Positions 18,651-30,072 of a stretch of DNA of 64,000 nucleotides are shown piece by piece. Made by a program: the position numbers and the translations under genes. The notes beneath the pieces were generated by a model. The model had not been told where the DNA came from and ran no database searches. It saw only the letters and a list, made by a program, of their open reading frames with translations. How positions within the stretch are numbered: the stretch's first letter is position 1; every line of letters starts with the position of its first letter. The DNA is taken from positions 5,169,501 to 5,233,500 of the forward strand of contig NC_091932.1 of assembly GCF_041260155.1 (NCBI RefSeq). The letters run 5' to 3'. Origin of the DNA: Ptychodera flava. Its lineage: Eukaryota > Hemichordata > Enteropneusta > Ptychoderidae.

Positions 18651-21600
18651 GGTGGTGGTGATGATGATGATGATGATGCTGCTGATAATCATGATGATAA
18701 TAACGGTGCCGATAGTGATCACTATAATTATCATTATTATCATAATTTCTGCAATCATACTGATCGACTTAATTAAATCAGATTCGAATTTTTCATTGAG
18801 GAAATATAAAAATTGTGGGTTATTGTTTTCTTGGCTGACTATTGAGCACGGGTGTCTTCTTAGTCTTCATATCAAGCAGACTAGTGATAGTCGTAACTGA
18901 GAGACATTTGTGAGAAATATTTGTCAAATAACTTAAACATGTGTAACCAATGGAATTTCTTTGATGCTTAAAACCATGACGACGGCAAAAGATCATCTTA
19001 CATTTGATAAGAATGTTTAGAGGATCATGGTAGATTATTCTACAACATGATCATCAAAAGATATCGAAGAGTCCATGACAGTAACATTTGAATGTTGAAA
19101 ACTTTCTTCAGAATAGTGAGTTCATTTATGTGCACGTCGCCACACGTCACATTGGACGATGTATCACTCAGTCAAAATGACCCCATTGCTGATGCAACGT
19201 GAACCACGGAATCGTTAGTGAAATAATTTAACACATAAATTATGAGGTCCGCGAAAATAAGTCCTTTTTATGTTTTAAAATTTATTACAGTATTTAAGCT
19301 GTCATCATGACGACACAGGGTGTCGAAGAAAAGCTATTATTATGTTGCTTACTTCTTGCAAACATTCTTGAGAACAGTAACCATAGGTGGTAAAATCTGA
19401 CGCCCCTGGTGGAATGAACTGTCCAAAAGCCGAAACACCATTGCCAATCTCTAAAATTGCGGCGTCGTTCTCACGTAATATTGGTGTGTAATATACACGT
19501 ATACCGGACGAATCAATGAAGGCTGCGGTGGCAAGAAAAAAGACGATTAATATGATACGTATGTATAGTTCCAACACGATTAATGAGACTTGTTATGTAT
19601 TGTGTGTAACACACATGGTGAATCAGTAAAGGCTGGTCCGGCAAGAAAAATTGGATTACTGTGTATACTAAGGAAATGAGCTCGATAAGCAAAGTATAAT
19701 ATGGGTTGTGCAGCTGTTTGAGTGTTTAGAAATCGGACTGTGCTTGATGACGACACTACGCTTCTTTCACCTCTAAAACATTTTTAAGTCAACTTGTGTG
19801 CATTGGAAAAACAATCGACTTACTGTCCTTGTACAGAGGATTGTCATAATGAGTTTCCATAACAACGAAGTCTGGATCACCGTTGGCTATGTCCCCTAAA
19901 GAAAATCCGGCATTCTCCGGTAAGTAGAACGCCTAAATAACAAAAACGTTGCTGTTTAGCGTATGATTGTAAAAGAGGAAGTAAGATATGCACGAAATCG
20001 TCACTAGAAGTCAAGGGAAACCATCATATTACACGATTTTCATGAAGATTTTTATGAAGATTGAGGAGTACAGAGTGTTTCATGAATTCTACACATTTGC
20101 TACGATAATGACTTACTCCTCCTCCAATGGCCCAAGCGACAATGGTGGATGAACACTGAGTCAAGTTGGCTGGCATGTTTGGTGAGTAACACTCGTGTCC
20201 GAAACCATGGTAACCCTCATCCACGCCGGAGCGACACTGGTAGATCAAGATGTGATGGACAAGGGCTTCGTGGCCTTCTTGAATGATTGGTTCGTACTGA
20301 GTATGAAAAGCAACCCTTAGTAAGATGCTAAATATCAAGATTGCGTATTATGCTGTAATTTGCCTTATACAGAGTTAGTCCACCTGGCTAATGATGCTGC
20401 AGATGAACAGTTTGTATGTTAGATCAATCAGACATAGCCAAGTATTGTTTCGCTCTGTCCAAAAGGACGTCGTGAAAAACAGAAAAGATTCATACCTGGT
20501 TTGAGACTCAAACAACATAATCAAAACTCCTTGGATTTCAATTGTTTAAGTGGTGAACAGTTGAGTGTACCTGTATTATTGTTCCATTTAAAACTTAACG
20601 AGTCATTTTGATGCAGAAATTGATAAATTCTCACAAAATTTCGATTGTCACCAAACGTATAAGCTGATGTGGTTCATAGGAGCTGAGAAAGAGTAAGCAG
20701 CCATCATGATGCTGGTTGCGTAGACATATTACGAAGCAATTGTATGCACTTCTTCCTGTCTTGTCTTGTTCTCGCTGGCGATGTATCAAATATAGTCAAT
20801 GCAACCGGCATGAAAGAGTGTCTTGTATAAGACACAAAGTATAACATGACACAAGATGCAAACATGACGATTCCCCCAGTTTCAATTCTTTACTTGTCTC
20901 TGTTAAGTCCACAGATATCTACATCGAACTAATGCACGTAATTCGTTTGCTAGACACAGAGCACTCACCTTAATCATATGATGTTTCTTATCCAAAGGAG
21001 GTATTTTGAACGCTTGACACCAGTACGTTGTATCTTGGTGATGTGGGATTGTTACCTTGAAGAATGAGAAACATGTTGTGACATTAAGGTAGAACGCCTC
21101 GGGGACAGATAGTCGGACTGTCAAATTTCTACAATTCTTTGCTGATCTACCACTTGTGGGAACTTATTCTAAAGCTCTTGGAGAAAGAAAAACTCTCACA
21201 GGCTTAATTTTTCGAAAATCAAAAATTTAATTTCCCCAAACAGAGTTAACGCGGGAATGGCGGCCATTTTGAATTTCAAATACCGCCATATGTTGGATAA
21301 TTAGTTTGGCTAGTTCCAAAACTTTGCACGGTGACCCCGATTTTTATCCTTGATTTTGAAAGAGGATAGTTGAAAGATTCCTTAAGGAAAGTTTGAGCAA
21401 AAGTTAGTCTACAGTGACCCATTATCACTGTAGACTAATCTTAGTTGTGTCTTTTTGCACTCTTTTCAATGAGATGGTTTGAAATCAAATGCAACTTATT
21501 TTAAAGTGCTTATACAGAAATGTGACAACAGAACGTTTTTCAAACACTGGCGATGAACGCATAACTTAGATTTTAACGACCAAATAATTTCTATGTTGCA

Positions 21601-24600
21601 ACTCAAATATGGCCGTCACATATATGGGTTAAGCGCTTGAATTTAATAGACCACATTCTTCCTGTGTTAAACTGTCAATCACAAACGCTATTTCAGATTG
21701 TAGTACTTGAACCGCAGTACATTTGGATTCAAGACTCGAATATGATATTTGAAAGAAAGCTATGTATGAATATGAATATTTGGTTACTTCTTTGTTAAAC
21801 TTGCAATTACAAAGTTGGCACTATATCGTCCGTGTATTACAGTACGTACATTTGGATTCAAAAACTCGTAGATGAGTAAATCGTCTCCAGTTGGCATCTC
21901 TGGTTCAGCTGGGGCAACACCCAACACGTGAACACTTCGAGCACCGCGTTGTTCTGCACCGTGGTATGGTAGACCTGTCTCTGTATCTGGATCGTCAGCG
22001 TGGTAGGCGTAAATAAGACGTAGTGTGTCTGACTGGAGGTATGAAAAAACCGTCACATTTTATAAACAAAACACGTGTCTGAATCGCATGTACTGACGAA
22101 GGAAATTGTAATACAATGTAAATGGCAAATTTGATATTAGACTATTTAATAAGCAAATAGTATATCAATTGGAATGTGTCAAATTTTCAATATTTCAAGT
22201 CGCCAACTAAGAAAAAACATTAGGTAATTATAAAAGACAAATCTACTTTTTATTATATTATTGACATTAATGTGATTAAATTGGAATGCTTAAAGAACAT
22301 TGCTAGTGTTTGAAACATTGTATTGAGCGTTTAGGACTCTCCAGAACTGTTCCTTACTGACGCCCTTTACGGCAGCAGCTCGCTACACGGCCAAATTTAA
22401 AGAGGTACTTTCGTACATGTAAAAATATCCATGTTTTACGCTCTATATCTTTAACAGAAATAATGGAAATATTTATTAGGAATTGTAATTTGTTTGTATA
22501 ACTCACTGTTACAACTCTGTCCTTCTCGTCGCATGTATCAATTTTCCTCGAAAACGTAAGCACGGTGTGTGTTTCAGTCTCCATTCCTCCAATAAGCTCA
22601 TAATCCTGTTGATCATCAATCCCAGGCTCCCCTTCGGCACTGGCAAAGCGATCCTGCAAAGATTGTCAATGAAAATGTTGGTTAGCTGGAAATTGCAGCC
22701 ACGGAAGTATTCAATATTGTTTTTACTTTCAGTTTATACTAAAAAGCAAGTTTGCAAACTTAAATCGCAATAACAAACATGTGATCATGACTGAACTAAG
22801 TATTCTATCCCATGTTTCCATAAGAATTATGTTCGTAACATTTCGACCGTATGAACAAACGGGAAAAGGAAAAGATTTACATCGGTCCTCCTCGATTTAC
22901 AAGTTAACAGCGCTAGCCACATGTATATCATTCACAAACAATTTTAAAGTTTTTCGAAGCAAGTTTACTAAAGAGATCTCTAGTCGAACTCTCTTGAATT
23001 ATTGCTGTTATTTTGTTCAATGTATGCACGCAAAGGCGCTGAACGATCTCCTGTTTATCACATTCTTACACAAGAGCGTATCTTATGATAGACTCTCTCA
23101 CAGCCCCCCGCTGGCTTCACCTCAGACCATAATACCGCCCTCATACAGCAGTTGAGCTACAGCACGGCTGGCTCCGTGAGCGGCGCTTGTTAGAAAGACA
23201 GTTGAGGGCGCATAACTGCGCAGCGAACGAGGGGGCTGTGAGAGAGTCTAATCTGATGAGCACTCCGATTGACGCCGTTGCCGCTGTCATCAGGGTAGCC
23301 CTGAACAAACGGAATTTTGGTTCGCTAAAAGCAAGTTCAGTGCCAGAGACTGTATAAGGTGGAAATCTAAGGCTTAGACTTGCTTTAGGTCGGTGAATGA
23401 AAACAAGTCACGTCTCTTGAAAGACTATACAACGTGTATCATGGCATCCAAACTATATGTTAGGCTGATTATAAAATAGTGAGCGCAATTTAATATAATT
23501 CAAGGATAACTCCCCTGTACCGTCCAATCCAAGCGAGCGATCACGCGCACCAAGCGCACGACAAATGATTAAAATCACGGACTTTGAACGGCCACCTTTG
23601 AACAATCTATTGTTACGATGGCGGTACCATTCATCAATTCGTCATTGATGGCGAACTTAACAAATTGATGACAGCATTTGGGATTTTCGATGTTTCCTCG
23701 TCATTGACAAGTGCTAAACTCCTGAGATGGGCCCGAACAACTGAAAAATCACGAACGTGCGGCGATACGAGGTCTACAATGACGGCAAACAATGAATTGC
23801 ATGTTGGGAGACTTGACAACCATCATGACTGGGAGTCAAATACCAGACAAACATTATGACCGCCAGGTTGGGTTTTATCGACTTTTACATTTCGGAAACA
23901 AAGACTAGACAGACCAAATACATCATTTTTACCATTGTTCAATCAATGTGGTTACTAATCTTCTCTTGCAAGGCAACTGATAATAAGCAACATGGAACTC
24001 CGTAATAACATACACATTGTCAGTATATTGACAAGTATAATGAAACTATCATCGTGTGAGGTAACGGTCGATGATGTCGGTGTACTATGATGCAGTGTAA
24101 TTCATACCATGCAGTCATTCAATTTCTCAGGTAAAGTAAATTGCTGATTGATCGTGTAAATCAACTTAGAGGATCATTTTTGTCATGAATAGACATCTTT
24201 TTATGGATGCATTTACCTAGTTTTGCTTTTATTCTGTCATATATAAATAAATATCCATAAATCCCAAACAAATTTGAGGGAAGAAAATCTCTTACATGTA
24301 GCGTACACATAAATTTATATGGGTTCTGTTGATCTATGCAACACAATATAGCAACAACATTACTGTTCTAGAGAAATAATTATACAATAAACAAGTCTAT
24401 AGTTGTATAGCATGCACTGCGTCATATACTCAGATAGTCCTTTAAATTCTGCAGAATGGTGCAACTCAACCTAAGTTAAAATTTCAAACCGTAACTCTTC
24501 TCCAAAGTTACCTACCTTGAGGTATGTGTTTCCATCTTTGACCCATCCGATGACGATATCAGAGTTGGTCATACCTCCATTGGGAGAGATACCAAATCCT

Positions 24601-24797
24601 ACATAGCCAAGAGTCTCAGCGTGCACCTCGAAGGTTATTGTTGTATCGTCATATTTCCAGAACAGATGAACTTTACCGAAGTCATCCAAGGCGGCGTTGT
24701 GTGTGTAAGTATCGGTCGGTGTTACAAACCCATCTACGACACATAGCGTTACGGCTAAGAGGACGGCTGAAAGTTGTAAATGGCGGTCACGGTGCAT
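14852..24797 (-). CDS. MOXD1: MOXD1-like copper monooxygenase, copy A (12 exons, complete)
   Basis: Exons (minus, 5' to 3'): 24516-24797, 22507-22653, 21850-22032, 20969-21055, 20117-20296, 19824-19932, 19353-19522, 18097-18279, 17452-17511, 16277-16416, 15275-15443, 14852-14986. All junctions are GT/AG and the phases agree, giving 614 residues. Residues 1-24 are a signal peptide. DOMON domain follows (about 35-140), with the motif GYVGFGISPNGGM. The Cu2 monooxygenase N domain carries TYWCQAFKIP, then His229-His230 (KKHHMIK) and His321 (METHYDNP), the CuH site. The C domain has His401/His403 (LHSHLAG) and Met476 (EEMCLHF), the CuM site. GHECYSPNMP is typical of MOXD1 rather than DBH itself. 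The last exon encodes a short hydrophobic tail, either a membrane anchor or a GPI signal. The family hydroxylates its substrate using copper, ascorbate and O2 in the secretory pathway; MOXD1's substrate is not established. Family assignment is firm; exact orthology is inferred. Confidence 0.93.
15608..15905. mobile_element. MITE with CAATAGAC inverted termini
   Basis: A 298-base element in intron 10 of copy A. Ends read CAAAATCAATAGACCATG and, inverted, CAAAGTCAATAGACGATG; GCGAGAT-type sequence follows on both sides. No other copy found in this window. Confidence 0.6.
18357..18690. repeat. (GAT)n microsatellite, intron 7 of copy A
   Basis: About 320 bases of GAT with short GGT and variant blocks, starting about 78 bases upstream of the exon 8 acceptor. 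On the coding strand it reads CAT/TCA. Copy B has one in the same intron. Confidence 0.97.
21084..21410 (+). mobile_element. TTAA MITE family copy in intron 3 of copy A
   Basis: Begins TTAAGGTAGAACGCCTCGG and carries GGAATGGCGGCCATTTT and GCACGGTGACCCC; the far end is eroded. Its terminus is only 28 bases from exon 4 (21055). The matching intron of copy B lacks it. Confidence 0.8.
23089..23250. mobile_element. MITE with GACTCTCTCACAGCCCC termini, copy 1
   Basis: About 162 bases bounded by TAGACTCTCTCACAGCCCC and its inverted form, in intron 1 of copy A. A second copy is at 49718-49883. Confidence 0.85.
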
Positions 24798-24831
24798 TTT
24801 CAGTGAACGACACGGCAGCCTGCTTCTACCA

Positions 24832-24855
24832 TTTATAACGTCGATGACTGACTCA
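24832..24855 (-). promoter_or_regulatory. TATA-like and AP-1-like sites upstream of copy A
   Basis: On the minus strand a TATAAA lies at 24837-24832, 35 bases before the copy A ATG, and a perfect TGACTCA (AP-1/TRE type) lies at 24849-24855 just upstream. A start about 30 bases past the TATA would leave a very short 5' UTR. Sites are seen; function is inferred. Confidence 0.35.
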
Positions 24856-26229
24856 GTATCATGTGAGTTTCAGTAAGATTACCTATGAGGTATCTCACCA
24901 TTATGATAGAGGGATATTTATGACTGTACAAATATGTCAAATTTGAACACTCCCTTGGCAAATCACCATGCTAGACACATGTTCAAGAAATCTACACTAC
25001 TGTGTACACAAGGCTAACTTATTGCATAACTTTCCATATCATACCTTTACAAAAGAGGGAAGTTTCATCGTCGCCGTATTCCCGTTGCCATCCCCTGCCT
25101 GACCCAAATAGCTTTGCTTGACGCAGAATTCGTCGCTCACCCATCGGCAAGAACATTAGTCGCTCCGAAACTTCTTCACTGGATGAAGCTCTTTAAGCAC
25201 ATGATCCGCTAAACCAGTAAATTTTCTCTCTTTATTGAAGTCGGAATTTATTCACAAAATTAACATTTGATGACAGACATGCTGAACATATCTGCCATTT
25301 AGGAAAGACAGTAAGAAGAGTCGATTATCGAGGATGGGGGAGTAGTGGGCATTCTTTGTCAACGTATTTTGATGTGTAGGATGCCGTGTAGCGTGGAAAG
25401 ATATTCTTTTCAAGTGAAGATAATGTCAGTAGCTATTATGATGACATTAATATACATTCAATTCAGTCTTGTATTTTTATTAGCGCTGTATTTACAGTGT
25501 TGTCCCTAGAAGCAGGGTGCCGAGTAAATAACCCGCCTGTTTTGCATTTTCCCGGCTACTTTTATCATGATTAGATTATTTTTATATAGAACTATTAATT
25601 TCGGGACCGCACTGCTAGTTGTTAGACGGCACACGTACGATTAGCAGTTCCGCTACCCCTTTCACCTCTTGGAACTGCACAAACATAAAAAAGTTTCTAA
25701 ATACCCATTTGTGGCTTTTTAAGCCCGATCTTTCACTTGTGAAATAGTGTGATTGGCTGATGGACGCGCCTATGGTGTTGCCTTTGTTACGAGCAGCGTG
25801 ATTGGTTTGATTAGCATGAAGGTCATCTTAGGTCATCTTTAACGATGGCGTCAAAAAGACATGTGGGATCGGCCACTGGCACCTTGCCGATGGAATATTT
25901 TTTCCCAAAGAAAGCCCGTTCAAAAGGTATACTTGATTCCAACAATACATTTAGTTTGTGTATGAAAAACTTCAATTTCGCTGAATTTGTGAGAGAAAAG
26001 CACCGAAATGAGATGTTATTTTGATTGATGATTCCAAGTTCACGAGAGTGGCAAGCTAGTTTTCCACTGCCGCGCTGGCTGCCAACGTCACTTCGAGTAT
26101 GATAATCTTCTAAACAAATCAAGTTATTCTCAGAGTAATACCGACGCATTTTCTAGATTTAAAAAATGAGTGTAGAGCTGAATTTTTTTAGAACCAACTG
26201 TTTATTTGAATGGGTATTTTATTTTCCTT
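24856..26229. other. Upstream region of copy A, no gene seen
   Basis: No credible exon. The open frame at 25823-26149 (minus) has no motif or splice context that I trust. Confidence 0.45.
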
Positions 26230-26962
26230 CAGGGCTCGAAATTAGCGGTAGTCCCGCGTCCACAGACTACCAACTTTTCCCTGGGGCTACCAAAGTCCAT
26301 GAAATGGTAGCCCACATGGACTACCAAAGCCTGGGACATAAAATTCAGTCAGTATACTTGGCGTGCCATGTCCGGTCTTTCACTTTGGGACGAGCTAAAT
26401 GCAGTCGAACCCAGCTGGACACAGGAAGGCCAGACCATGACTTTGTTTTGCAATTACAATGACGACCTTGCGAGGAAATTTTGCAAGTTTCAATATCTCA
26501 ATCGATTTACTTGGATGATACAGAAAATGATAGCCAATGAAAACGTATTATTCTCATTGAATTTTGATCGAAAGGTATCAGTCACAAACTCGTTCCTACT
26601 ACAGAAAGCCCATGGTCTGTTTAGCTCTGCTGAGAAGGTGGTCATTGCCATGAAGACTATCAAAATTGGCATGCAACTCTGAGAATGGAACGGGTTTTCA
26701 ATACAATGATAGGTCACAAAACTTTTTAGTGTCACTGTCGTCAATTATACCAGTTTTCTTTGGGTAACAAAGGTGTGCAAGTATTCACATCAAATTCACT
26801 TCATGGTCTGAATCTTGAAAAAAAGCCTTTTCTTCTCTTGTTAATGAAAAAAATCCCTAAACTAAAATATGCATGGCTACCAGCCATTGTTACTGGGCTA
26901 CCAATTTCAGAAAATGGTAGCCCAAGTGGACTAACAGGGAAAAAAGTTGATTTCGAGCCCTG
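26230..26962. mobile_element. hAT-like non-autonomous element
   Basis: Termini CAGGGCTCGAAATTA and TGATTTCGAGCCCTG are inverted repeats with the CAGGG...CCCTG ends usual for hAT elements. Subterminal GGTAGCCCA/TGGACTACC motifs recur at both ends. No transposase frame is seen, and no clean 8-base target duplication is visible. Confidence 0.65.
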
Positions 26963-27800
26963 TCATTGATTACTTTTACGTACTAGAATCCACGGTCACA
27001 GGCATGTGTATTGCCGATCGTTAATTACACAGTCATAGGCAGTTGTGTTTCCGACCGTTTTACGCTGTTCTCTCTGACAGCCTCGTCTATACCTACTGAT
27101 TCCCTATACGTGTCTGCGTTATACGCACTGTTAAAATTAAGGGTATATATCAGGATATTTCATTTTATTTGGTGTCATTTTTAGATAATAAGGTTCATCG
27201 ATAGAGTATGTTACTAAAAAGGACCAAAGAAATCGACGTTGGATAAAAATCTAAATTCCTAAAAAAGAGTTTTTCATCCGACAAAAACGATATTCTAGTT
27301 TAATTTGGTTGAGATTTCTTAAAAATGACGATGTAATTACGTATTTTTGCTCCTTACATTGCCGTAATTGAAACTGGAAACTTCTGAAATAGACATTTTT
27401 GTATTAGTGCATGTGTTTACATTACAGTGAATTATCTTACCGATAAGTTTTTTTAACAAAAGTAAATGTGTTTTTCATTAGAATATGATTGTGTTTTAAG
27501 TATGATTGGAATTATCACAGTAAAGATAAATAACGGGAACATCTGATAAATATTCATCATTTAAGTTTCAAGGAGTGGGACAAAACTTAAAGAATTAAGT
27601 TTTTTATCCGACATCCATGTTTTGACGTGGTTCCTAAGTTAATTAACTCTTTTCTGATTGAATTGAATATGAGCCATGACTGAGACACACAACAAAAGTA
27701 CTGTTTCAGTCTCAGCTAAATATTCAATGAATTAATCAAATGTCACCTCAGATGCCACCAGAGAACACCATTTCCACTCCGAAATTTCATTTTTCGCCTT

Positions 27801-27826
27801 GCGAGAGGGGGGACACCCCCTCTCGC
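27801..27826. repeat. Perfect GC-rich hairpin
   Basis: Arms GCGAGAGGGGG and CCCCCTCTCGC (11 bases each) around a 4-base loop. It lies in a C-rich stretch (27730-27900) that may be part of an unidentified repeat. Confidence 0.7.
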
Positions 27827-28261
27827 GCTCTCCCCCCTCGTTTGCTACACTCACTCGCTGCTCGGTCTCTTTGCTCCCTCGCAATCCACTCGTCTACTTT
27901 CTTAAATTACCTGGATACTTTTAAATATAAGGACAACACTGTATTTATTGTCTGATATACTCTTGAGGTCAGTGGTACATGGGAATGCCAAGCCACGTAC
28001 ATCATTGAGCTGAAACAAGTTTTCTGTTTGATCTTATAGCCTACAATTATCGGCCTAAAGTTTATATCATAACCGATAAAATAATTTTGGTGAAATGAAA
28101 ATGCTCAAACAATGGACACTCCTACGTATTATACGACATCCGTATTCTGAAAACATGAATGAATAGATGATTATCACTCGCTGATCTATGTCCATTGAAC
28201 CCAGGCCCAAGTTTAGCATGCTGTGAAATACTGAACGTTATTAAGTGAGTTGTATTCATAC

Positions 28262-28420
28262 CGGGGACGTTATTTCTTTGAAGCATGGCACGATCGATCT
28301 CCATTGAGAAAATGGTAAAATAGCCATTGTTTGTGGTTAAAGTAGCCACAAGATTTAAACCATCAGATGTGAAATGAGTATAGTCCCGCATCTCGGAATA
28401 AACACGTTCAGAAGTCTTTG
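28262..28420 (-). CDS. Orphan candidate exon between copies A and B
   Basis: Open stretch on the minus strand with protein-like composition (ERVYSEMRDYTHFTSDGLN, YFTIFSMEIDRAMLQ), preceded by CTAACTTTTGGCAAAG and ending at a reasonable donor (CCCCG|GTATGA). I recognise no family and find no partner exon nearby. It may be an exon of an unseen gene or chance. Confidence 0.22.
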
Positions 28421-29960
28421 CCAAAAGTTAGAACGTTGACCATAAATATGCAAATTTTATTAGTGGTTGAACACACCAGTTGAGTCACGACCTTAAAACG
28501 AACGTACAAAATTTAATAGTTATCCGATCAGTGGTTACGGAAAAAAAATACTACTCAAAAATTGAAGAAATTTGCCAAAAATCTACATCTATCAAGCTTA
28601 TTTCGTCACATTTTTTTCAAAGCAGAGAGTTATGTCATACCGAGGAATCTACAAATCAACTTGAAAATATAAAAAAACCAAAAACAATTTTATTCTTAAT
28701 TTTTACAAACTGAGAGAGATTATCAACAACTAAGCTGCAAACTGAATTCCATCAAATTCTGGACGAACATAATAACGTTAAGGCGAATGTGGTTTGTAAT
28801 TTTCAGTGGTTTCGTCGGGCTCCGGGAGGATGGAAATTCAGGAAGACAAACCGACAGATAGACAGAAGGACAGACACACAGACAGCGGTATAACATTACT
28901 TTTCATGTGGAAGCACGGGTATGGAATAAAAAATGATGAATTCCAGCGACCTGAAAGTATGCTTTACGTGAATTTAAGGTTGGCTTTGAGGTGAACGTGT
29001 GTCTAGCGATGATCAGTCGCCTAGAGCTTAACACTCAGGGTTGTCTTTGGTAACCAAAAATACGGAGATCGCCCATATGGGTGTCACGGAATCGTAGAGG
29101 GCCACGGCCCGAATCGTGAGAAGGGTTACATAATGCAATGAGATGCAAGCACTCAGTTTTTCTTGAGAAAAAAGTGCATGGGTATGAACGTTTTATCAAT
29201 TTTTTTAGGTATGAAAGCATACATCTTGATATTGATTCAAAAACGCAATAAACAAAGTCACTTAATCATAACATCAATAGTCCATTCTGATTGACCTGGA
29301 GTGATATTTTCCGACCACATCAGGTTGTAGCTGCTTAGTCCGATTTCCTTTTTTTTAACTTCAAATTGTAAGATATAGATCGTGCACGGAAAACACTTCT
29401 GAAATACTACTGTCATTTAACAAAAGTTGTCATCTCATCAAACTCCAAAGTCTAAGTTGTAGTAAAAACACACACATCTAGATCTCATTGACATCTGTAA
29501 CCTTATTCTTGGTTATCGGAGAGATGACTTGTGTAAGCCTGTGTTTATGTCTGTTCATTACCTAATGAATAACCTTCATATAACATGAAGCTGTACAATG
29601 TATATGTCAACCTTTGTGATGTGGCGATCTTTTAATTTTCTACTCTCTATGTCCATACGTGGAAGTAATGGCGATTTTGAAATAATCGGGGAGGTACAAT
29701 TTGTAGCAGTGGAGAGGGGGCAGCCTTCGTATTACAAAAGTCTGATGTTTATGTATCTGCATGTATAAGGTAAATAAATTTACATTTCTCCCACCGCTGA
29801 TAAGTAGAAGTCCTGTACGTCATATATCAATTTCATATGTAGACAAAGTATTTTTTTATGTTATTAATTAGGGCTTTGATATCGGTAAAACCTCGTCACG
29901 TGATAGCATATCCCAGTAATAATGTTACAGTGGCACCTTTTTAAATTGAATAGAATTGAC

Positions 29961-29966
29961 TTTATT
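29961..29966 (-). terminator. Poly(A) signal of copy B
   Basis: AATAAA on the minus strand about 105 bases past the copy B stop codon, in the context GTGAAATAAAGTC. Confidence 0.5.
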
Positions 29967-30072
29967 TCACATGAAACCATCAAGTGATACAATATAAACA
30001 ATCATGAAAGTGAGAAAATGCATGTCATGTTCTGATGATTTCTTTCACAAGTCATCCGTACACGAGGATGTT

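Noticed and set aside
18275-18900. Long poly-Met, poly-Ser and poly-Ile reading frames
   Set aside because: They are translations of the GAT microsatellite in different frames, inside an intron of copy A.
26166-26969. Several open frames within 26166-26969
   Set aside because: They lie largely inside the hAT-like element, have no transposase motif and overlap in several frames.
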